Source: an uncultured Flavobacteriales bacterium (GTDB lineage Bacteria; Bacteroidota; Bacteroidia; Flavobacteriales; Crocinitomicaceae). From it: 7,008 nt of DNA. Positions within the stretch are counted from its first letter, which is position 1. Every line of letters begins with the position of its first letter. Positions 1 through 4,483 of the stretch are shown piece after piece. The stretch is from assembly GCA_946478775.1 (NCBI GenBank), contig CAMLDR010000204.1:1-7008 (forward strand), read 5' to 3'. The translations under genes were made by a program, and so were the position numbers. The notes beneath the pieces were generated by a model that did no database searches, was not told the origin of the DNA, and saw only the letters and a list, made by a program, of their open reading frames with translations.

Positions 1-729
1 AATGTAAGTGCAGGAGCAGATCAGTCGATTTGTATGGGCGAGAGCACAACGCTTTCCGGTTCGGGAGCAGTTTCTTATACCTGGAATAACGGCGTCTCAA
101 ATGGAGTTTCATTTGCACCGGGAACTACTCAAAACTATACGGTTACAGGCACTGATGCAAACGGATGCGTAAATACAGATCAAATGACGGTAACGGTTGT
201 TCCGATGCCAATCGCGGCCGTTTCTGCAGATGTTACAGAAGGTGTCCCGGATCTGACAGTGAATTTTGATAATAATTCAACGAACGCCGCCAGCTATCAC
301 TGGAACTTTGGGAATGGAGAGGTGAATACCAATACCACTTCCGGACAGCAATACATTTATACAAGTGCCGGTCAGTATCTGGTTATTCTTACTGCTGCGA
401 ACGGGTCTTGTATCGATACAGATACCGCTTTCATTACGGTTAGTCCGCTTCCTGATCCAAGTGTGGTCATTCCAAATATCTTTACTCCAAACGGAGATCA
501 AACTAACGACCGGTTTTTCTTGTCGGTTACTTTTGCGAAATCTGTAAAAGTGCAGATTGTGAATCGCTGGGGAGATAAAATGTGTGATTACGATCATGTG
601 CAGGGTTACTGGGATGGAACAGTTAACGGGAACATAGCTGCTGACGGGGTTTATTTCTTTCAATATGTCGTTGAAGGGCTTAACGGAACCGTTATTTCAG
701 GTCACGGAGATGTCCAGTTACTCAGATAA
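1..729 (+). CDS. Secreted Ig/PKD-repeat protein with type B T9SS sorting domain (3' end only)
   Basis: The frame is open at base 1, so this is the last 242 residues of a larger protein. An internal ATG at 34 is not a credible start because the repeat unit begins upstream of it. Residues 1-66 form an Ig-like module typical of Bacteroidota adhesins (VSAGADQSIC near its start, YTVTGTDANGC near its end). Residues about 70-147 are PKD-like, with YHWNFGNG matching the usual W-x-F-G-D/N-G signature. Residues about 155-242 match the type B, gliding-motility-associated C-terminal domain: IPNIFTPNGDQTND, VQIVNRWGDK, YWDG, DGVYFFQY and a final GHGDVQLLR. By family knowledge, this domain directs export across the outer membrane by the type IX secretion system and surface display. 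The ligand or function cannot be told from the C-terminus. A strong terminator follows 17 bases after the stop. Confidence is high for the sorting domain and low for any specific role. Confidence 0.93.
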   Translation, partial: NVSAGADQSICMGESTTLSGSGAVSYTWNNGVSNGVSFAPGTTQNYTVTGTDANGCVNTDQMTVTVVPMPIAAVSADVTEGVPDLTVNFDNNSTNAASYHWNFGNGEVNTNTTSGQQYIYTSAGQYLVILTAANGSCIDTDTAFITVSPLPDPSVVIPNIFTPNGDQTNDRFFLSVTFAKSVKVQIVNRWGDKMCDYDHVQGYWDGTVNGNIAADGVYFFQYVVEGLNGTVISGHGDVQLLR

Positions 730-746
730 CGAACGAAACTTCAATC

Positions 747-778
747 AAAAAAGACTGCATCAATTGCAGTCTTTTTTT
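747..778 (+). terminator. Rho-independent terminator of the type B T9SS substrate gene
   Basis: A perfect inverted repeat: AAAAAAGACTGCA (747-759), five-base loop (760-764), then TGCAGTC plus a run of seven T (765-778). The seven-pair core extends through A-T pairs, and the T tract completes an intrinsic terminator. It lies 17 bases after the stop at 729. On the other strand the A/T flanks would also give a U tract, so it could work both ways, although no gene on the - strand needs it here. Confidence 0.9.
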
Positions 779-793
779 GTTTAACTACATTTG
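764..793 (+). promoter_or_regulatory. Candidate Bacteroidota-type promoter for ribF
   Basis: TACATTTG at 786-793 fits the Bacteroidota -7 consensus TAnnTTTG, and a TTG at 764-766 lies 19 bases upstream, within the usual -33 spacing. The -33 element sits inside the right arm of the preceding terminator hairpin. Transcription would start about 4-7 bases after 793, essentially at the ATG at 798, so the mRNA may be leaderless or nearly so. The motif match is seen directly; promoter activity is inferred. Confidence 0.55.
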
Positions 794-797
794 CAGC

Positions 798-1736
798 ATG
801 CGAGTAGTTCGACAACTGGGTCCGGAAATTCAATTTAACAAACCCATTCTTACTTTGGGAACCTATGATGGAGTCCATCTGGGCCATCAGGAAATTATTC
901 GCTCTTTGGTTGAAAAGGCAAAAAGAGAAAATAAGGAATCTGTTCTTTTTACTTTCGAACCACATCCGAGAAAAGTACTTTACCCGGAAAGCTATTCCGT
1001 GAAATTGATAGATACGGTTGATGAAAAACTGGCCAAGCTGGAAAAGCTGGGTTTAGACACTGTCATTCTTTTCCCGTTTACAAAAGAGTTTTCACGGCTG
1101 TCGGCCATGGAATTTGTTCGGGATGTGTTGGTAAACCAAATTGCTATCAGCGAAATGCATATTGGTCATGACCATCATTTCGGTAAAAATAGAGAAGGAT
1201 CTTTCCAGGAACTGCAGGAATTAGGCGAACTATATGATTTTAAAGTGTTTCAGCTTCCGGCTATTGCCGTAGGTGAGGTTACGATCAGTTCAACGAAGAT
1301 CCGGAATGCTATTTTGGAAGGAAATGTTGTATATGCTTCGGAATTAATGGGAAGTCCTTTTGTATTGCAGGGGAAAGTGGTGAAAGGCCAGCAAATTGGC
1401 AGGACCATCGGTTTTCCTACTGCAAATATTGACCTGGAGAACACCGAGAAAATTTTTCCAAAAAATGGGGTTTACGCAGCGAAAGCTTATTTGGGCGATC
1501 GGATCATTTATGGTGTAATGAACATTGGTACAAGGCCAACGGTAGCAAATAACGGGCAAATTACCATAGAAATTTATCTGTTTGACTTTCAGGAAGAAAT
1601 TTACAACAGGCAGATTAAAGTGGAAGTAATGCAACATATACGTGATGAAAAACGTTTTGAAAACATAGAAGATTTAAAACATCAAATTCAACTGGATGAA
1701 ATTACTGCTCGTACTTACTTTTCTTTATTTAAGTAA
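798..1736 (+). CDS. ribF: Bifunctional riboflavin kinase / FAD synthetase
   Basis: The protein (312 residues, the usual size for prokaryotic RibF) makes FMN from riboflavin and ATP, then FAD from FMN and ATP, in the cytoplasm. The N-terminal nucleotidyltransferase half shows GTYDGVHLGH (21-30), FEPHP (53-57), HIGHDHHFGKNREG (121-134) and SSTKIR (164-169). The C-terminal kinase half shows GKVVKGQQIGRTIGFPTANI (192-211, with the PTAN metal/ATP motif), NGVYA (223-227), MNIGTRPT (241-248) and E257 in IEIYLFDF, the position of the family's catalytic glutamate. I chose ATG 798, giving MRVVRQ. A TTG at 777 would extend the frame by seven residues but lies in the terminator T tract and upstream of the promoter-like motif. 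No Shine-Dalgarno sequence and no FMN-riboswitch-like leader are present; only 68 bases separate it from the previous gene. Its 3' end overlaps the following LRR gene by 41 bases. Confidence 0.96.
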   Translation: MRVVRQLGPEIQFNKPILTLGTYDGVHLGHQEIIRSLVEKAKRENKESVLFTFEPHPRKVLYPESYSVKLIDTVDEKLAKLEKLGLDTVILFPFTKEFSRLSAMEFVRDVLVNQIAISEMHIGHDHHFGKNREGSFQELQELGELYDFKVFQLPAIAVGEVTISSTKIRNAILEGNVVYASELMGSPFVLQGKVVKGQQIGRTIGFPTANIDLENTEKIFPKNGVYAAKAYLGDRIIYGVMNIGTRPTVANNGQITIEIYLFDFQEEIYNRQIKVEVMQHIRDEKRFENIEDLKHQIQLDEITARTYFSLFK

Positions 1737-2268
1737 TCTCGCTTTCACGCAGGATACTTTAAAGATTTACCGCTGGGAAGCTGTTCAAAAGGCAAATCCG
1801 GATACGGTATTGGCAATTGATGCATCTAAATTAAAATGGGACCGGATCCCGGAAAAATTGTATGCATTTAAGAATCTGAAATATTTAAATCTGTCGAAAA
1901 ATAAATTGAAGGAGCTTCCATTGGAAATGGGGATTTTTAAATCCTTAAAAACACTGGATGCCAACAGGAATGACATTGAAGAAACACCGATTGTTATTTG
2001 TCAGCTCCCAAAACTACAACGGCTTCATCTGGCCCGGAATAAAATAAGTTCCTTACCGGCTTGCATTGGTTACCTGGCAGATTTAAAAATATTGGACATC
2101 TGGGATAACCCGATGAACGGCCTTCCGGAAGAAATTTCAAACTTGAAAAAACTGGAAGCTGTAGACATGAGAGCAATTATGCTTGGGCCGCATTTTCAGC
2201 AGAAGTGGCAGGAAGGTATGCCGCAGGTAAAATGGTATTTCGACCCGCCGTGTCATTGCGTGGAATAG
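1696..2268 (+). CDS. Small secreted leucine-rich-repeat protein
   Basis: The 190-residue product starts with a convincing signal peptide: MK, a hydrophobic stretch LLLVLTFLYLSNLA, and likely cleavage after about residue 18 (AFT-Q). There is no lipobox cysteine, so a soluble periplasmic or secreted protein is more likely than a lipoprotein. Five consecutive 23-residue leucine-rich repeats occupy about 38-60, 61-83, 84-106, 107-129 and 130-152 (for example LKYLNLSKNKLKELP and LKILDIWDNPMNGLP), followed by a degenerate one. This is the spacing of the common bacterial/plant-type LRR. LRRs form curved solenoids that bind proteins, but no partner can be named. The C-terminus ends PPCHCVE and has no T9SS sorting domain. 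ATG 1696 lies inside ribF in another frame. It is the only start that yields a signal peptide, the next in-frame ATG being at residue 78. It is probably translated from the ribF transcript. The role is unknown. Confidence 0.85.
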   Translation: MKLLLVLTFLYLSNLAFTQDTLKIYRWEAVQKANPDTVLAIDASKLKWDRIPEKLYAFKNLKYLNLSKNKLKELPLEMGIFKSLKTLDANRNDIEETPIVICQLPKLQRLHLARNKISSLPACIGYLADLKILDIWDNPMNGLPEEISNLKKLEAVDMRAIMLGPHFQQKWQEGMPQVKWYFDPPCHCVE

Positions 2269-2381
2269 CCATCATTCTTCACGCTCAAACTGCAATCTGA
2301 AAAATAAATTATTTTTTTTTCCAACCTTTTAAAAAACGCATCATCATAGGGGTGTCAAGTATATATCAGAAATCTCTCTGA

Positions 2382-2410
2382 TTGGTTTGGTAAATTGGGT
2401 TTTAGGTTTG
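2382..2410 (+). promoter_or_regulatory. Promoter-like match in the convergent intergenic region
   Basis: TTG at 2382-2384, 18 bases, then TAGGTTTG at 2403-2410: a full match to the Bacteroidota TTG / TAnnTTTG pattern on the + strand. It points into the hairpin at 2412-2441 and toward the 3' end of ddl in antisense direction. No gene starts downstream on this strand. It may be a chance match, since the -7 motif has only six fixed bases. Confidence 0.25.
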
Positions 2411-2411
2411 G

Positions 2412-2441
2412 AAAAGGGTACTATTTGGATTGTACCCTTTT
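2412..2441. terminator. Probable bidirectional terminator between the LRR gene and ddl
   Basis: A perfect ten-pair inverted repeat, AAAAGGGTAC (2412-2421) and GTACCCTTTT (2432-2441), with a ten-base loop. One more T follows on the + strand and C/T-rich sequence flanks both sides. The A/T flank gives a U-rich 3' arm on both strands. It lies between the convergent ends of the LRR gene (stop 2268) and ddl (stop 2558), where a shared terminator is expected. The loop is longer and the free T tract shorter than in the 747-778 terminator, so efficiency is uncertain. Confidence 0.7.
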
Positions 2442-2505
2442 TCAGTTTCTATAGGTTTCCTAATATAAATTCATCTTTTTTAAACCGCAAAGAGAATAAG
2501 AAAAG

Positions 2506-2529
2506 GAGACTGAGCGGAGTCGAAGTCTC
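2506..2529. repeat. REP-like palindrome with CTGAGCGGAGTCGAAG core
   Basis: GAGACT (2506-2511) and AGTCTC (2524-2529) pair around a 12-base centre, so the core CTGAGCGGAGTCGAAG is framed by complementary arms. Inside it GACT (2508-2511) can alternatively pair with AGTC at 2518-2521, so two competing hairpins are possible. I recognise the core, or its complement CTTCGACTCCGCTCAG, from memory as a short dispersed palindrome seen in many bacterial intergenic regions, Bacteroidota included. Only one copy is in this window, so its repeat status cannot be shown here. It lies 28 bases beyond the ddl stop, in the likely ddl 3' untranslated region. Confidence 0.6.
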
Positions 2530-2557
2530 TGTATTAGCGGATAAATAAATTGCTGCG

Positions 2558-3529
2558 CTATTTTTTAGCCAACTCCACTTCAAAAATCTGTGTCCAGAAA
2601 TCCGTGATAGAAATTCCTGCCTCTGCCAGCATTTGAGGAACCAAACTTGCTCCCGAGAACCCTGGAGTGGTATTCACTTCGATTACATGTGGAACATCAT
2701 TCACAACCATAAAATCAATACGTGCAATCGATTTCAGTTGAAGTAAACTGTAAACGTCTTTGGAAATTTCCCAAACAGCATTCCGGATTTCATCCGAAAC
2801 ACGTGCCGGTGTTATTTCCTGGGATTGCCCCAGGTATTTTGCTTCGTAATCAAAAAAATCATTTTCCGTTACGATCTCTGTCAGGGGTAAAGGCACCAAT
2901 CCTTTTGGCGAACGATAAATTCCGCAGGTTACTTCCGTTCCTTTCAGGAAGGATTCGATCACAACGGTATCTCCCTCTTCAAAGGCTTTATCCAGGGCGT
3001 TTTGGATGTCTTCTGCTTTGGAAACTTTACTGATTCCAAAACTGGACCCTGAATCGGATGGTTTCACGAAACAGGGAAGACCCAATTCTGACAGGATTTC
3101 CTCAGAAGTAAATTGATTACGGGTTTTCAGGAAAAGGGATTTGGCAACCGGAATGCCGAAACGGGTAAGGAACTGATTACAGTACCATTTGTCAAAACTC
3201 AGTTCGGAGGCCAGGGCATTTGAATTGACATAAGGAATTCCTTTCATGTCCAGTAGCGCCTGGATTTTTCCGTTTTCACCCGGGTTTCCATGAATGTAGA
3301 TCAGTCCGATGTCAATTTTGCGTTCTTTTCCGCCGGAATTAAAGCTCATGCTTTCAATGGAGAACGGAAATCTTTCAGAACCTTCCGGAACAAACCAACC
3401 GCTTTCCAGTACATGAATTGGAACTACTTCGTATTCTTTCGGGAAATTATCCATGATAGTTTGGGCACTTTTCAAAGAGATCTCAAATTCCGAAGAATAT
3501 CCGCCACAAAACAAACCAACCAGCTTCAT
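2558..3529 (-). CDS. ddl: D-alanine--D-alanine ligase
   Basis: ATP-grasp ligase of 323 residues (normal family length). It joins two D-alanines with ATP hydrolysis to make the dipeptide that MurF adds to UDP-MurNAc-tripeptide during cytoplasmic peptidoglycan precursor synthesis. Visible motifs are GGYSSEFEISLKS (9-21, with E14 at the substrate-binding glutamate position), HGNPGENG (80-87, family HGxxGEDG), VKPSDSGSSFG (155-165, ATP/serine loop), DYEAKY (227-232), RIDF (270-273), EVNTTPG (284-290, metal-binding E284/N286) and SLVP (295-298). Y232 lies where D-Ala-D-Ala ligases have tyrosine and depsipeptide-forming Leuconostoc-type ligases have phenylalanine, so ordinary D-Ala-D-Ala specificity is expected. 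Departures are the EDG aspartate replaced by N86, and F15 where many ligases have histidine. Start ATG at 3529 has no Shine-Dalgarno sequence. A -7-like element lies 16 bases upstream. It is divergent from the PASTA gene. Confidence 0.95.
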   Translation of the reverse strand: MKLVGLFCGGYSSEFEISLKSAQTIMDNFPKEYEVVPIHVLESGWFVPEGSERFPFSIESMSFNSGGKERKIDIGLIYIHGNPGENGKIQALLDMKGIPYVNSNALASELSFDKWYCNQFLTRFGIPVAKSLFLKTRNQFTSEEILSELGLPCFVKPSDSGSSFGISKVSKAEDIQNALDKAFEEGDTVVIESFLKGTEVTCGIYRSPKGLVPLPLTEIVTENDFFDYEAKYLGQSQEITPARVSDEIRNAVWEISKDVYSLLQLKSIARIDFMVVNDVPHVIEVNTTPGFSGASLVPQMLAEAGISITDFWTQIFEVELAKK

Positions 3530-3544
3530 ATCGTTACTTTTTTA

Positions 3545-3552
3545 CAAAACTA
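3545..3552 (-). promoter_or_regulatory. ddl: Candidate -7 element for ddl
   Basis: Read on the - strand this is TAGTTTTG, matching TAnnTTTG, and ends 15 bases before the ddl ATG. That implies a short leader of roughly 10 bases. I see no TTG at the expected -33 distance, so the promoter is only partly supported. Confidence 0.4.
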
Positions 3553-3625
3553 ATGCTTATTTGAGCCGTCGTTTTAAGGAACGGGAAAAGTTTTCAGAAC
3601 AGATTGTTAAAAGCTTCGTATCTGC

Positions 3626-3660
3626 TTTGCATTCTTGCAGAAACATTCTTTCTATATTTG
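3626..3660 (+). promoter_or_regulatory. Candidate promoter for the PASTA gene operon
   Basis: TATATTTG at 3653-3660 fits the -7 consensus TAnnTTTG. TTTG at 3626-3629 lies 23 bases upstream, at the long end of the usual -33 spacing; a second TTG at 3635-3637 is only 15 bases away. Transcription would start near 3665, leaving about 15 bases before the ATG at 3681. It would serve the PASTA, T9SS substrate and pseudouridine synthase genes. Confidence 0.5.
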
Positions 3661-3680
3661 TTGCAACTTACAATCGATTT

Positions 3681-4469
3681 ATGAAGTTTTTTCAGAAGCT
3701 TAAGGCATTTGTTTGGAGCAGGCATTTTTTGAAGCATTCTCTCTTCATTGTGCTTACTTATTTTCTGGTGATCACCATCGTTATATTCTATTTGGACCAA
3801 TCAACGAACCACGGTGTGAAAATTGATGTTCCCAACGTGGTGGGTCTGAAAACCAGCAGTGCACAGTCAAAACTGGAGACTTTGGAATTGAAAATAGAAG
3901 TACTGGATTCGGTCTATAAGCCGGAATTGCCTGCGGGAACAATTGTTTCCCAGGATCCGCTGCCAACTTCCAAATCGTTGGTTTGTGTAAAGCCGGGCCG
4001 TATTATCCGTGTGCAGGTTTCCAAAAAATCACGTTTGGTTGAGATGCCGAGCCTGATCGACAAATCCGAAAGAATCTCAGAAAGTATTTTGAAGAACCGC
4101 GGTTTAAAATACCGTAAGACTTATGTTCCGACCACTGAATCGAATGGAGCCGTATTGAAACAACTTTACAACGGAAGAGAAATCAAGGAAGGAACCAAAA
4201 TACCGGTAGGAAGTGTGATTACCTTGGTGGTGGGTCAGAACAATACCGCGCAACCTGTTACGGTAATTGATTTGATGGGCTTAACAATATCTGATGCTAA
4301 AGCGCGTTTAAGTGGGATATCGCTGCAAATTTCAGTTGGTGCATGTGATGGATGTACAAATGCTGCGGATTCAACTAACGCTGTTATTTACTCTCAAAGT
4401 CCTGAGTTTATCGAGGGAGTTACGGTTCCGTCAGGTACAACAATCATGGTTTCAGCTGAAAAAAAGTAG
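3681..4469 (+). CDS. Membrane-anchored protein with three PASTA domains
   Basis: The product has 262 residues: a short basic cytoplasmic tail (1-19, KLKAFVWSRHFLKH), one transmembrane helix (about 20-38, LFIVLTYFLVITIVIFYL), and three PASTA domains facing the periplasm at about 49-114, 119-185 and 192-259. Each begins with the hydrophobic/P-x-hydrophobic-hydrophobic-G-like motif (VPNVVGLK, EMPSLIDKS, TVIDLMGLT). The first has a typical VSQDPLP turn and the third YSQSPE. No kinase or transpeptidase domain is attached, unlike PknB- or PBP2x-type proteins. PASTA domains often bind muropeptides or peptidoglycan, so a cell-wall-associated role is inferred, in keeping with divergent ddl. The third domain carries CDGC (222-225). 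The frame is open upstream to 3453, but that part overlaps ddl and its promoter. ATG 3681 follows a promoter motif and gives a normal membrane anchor. The T9SS substrate gene starts 14 bases after the stop. Confidence 0.9.
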   Translation: MKFFQKLKAFVWSRHFLKHSLFIVLTYFLVITIVIFYLDQSTNHGVKIDVPNVVGLKTSSAQSKLETLELKIEVLDSVYKPELPAGTIVSQDPLPTSKSLVCVKPGRIIRVQVSKKSRLVEMPSLIDKSERISESILKNRGLKYRKTYVPTTESNGAVLKQLYNGREIKEGTKIPVGSVITLVVGQNNTAQPVTVIDLMGLTISDAKARLSGISLQISVGACDGCTNAADSTNAVIYSQSPEFIEGVTVPSGTTIMVSAEKK

Positions 4470-4483
4470 GTAATTTTTGATAG

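Noticed and set aside
277..663. Long reverse-strand open frame inside the type B T9SS substrate gene
   Set aside because: It is a shadow of the + strand coding sequence, with no recognisable domains. The + strand frame has clear PKD and sorting-domain motifs.
777..797. Extension of ribF to a TTG start at 777
   Set aside because: It lies in the terminator T tract, upstream of the promoter-like motif, and adds residues not typical of RibF N-termini. ATG 798 gives the normal start.
730..797. FMN riboswitch or other leader before ribF
   Set aside because: The 68-bp gap is mostly the upstream terminator and is too short for an FMN riboswitch; no conserved riboswitch-like segments are seen.
2300..2320. 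A/T-only hairpin (AAAAAT / ATTTTT) with a T9 run just after the LRR gene
   Set aside because: The stem is all A-T with a three-base loop, so it is too weak to call a terminator with confidence. The stronger hairpin at 2412-2441 is preferred.
2365..2382. Inverted repeat ATCAGA-N6-TCTGAT
   Set aside because: Only six pairs with no T tract and no gene start nearby. It could be an operator, but nothing supports that over chance.
3453..3680. Upstream extension of the PASTA frame to 3453
   Set aside because: It would overlap ddl on the opposite strand and put 76 extra residues before a normal cytoplasmic tail and membrane anchor. The promoter-like motif at 3653-3660 also supports ATG 3681.
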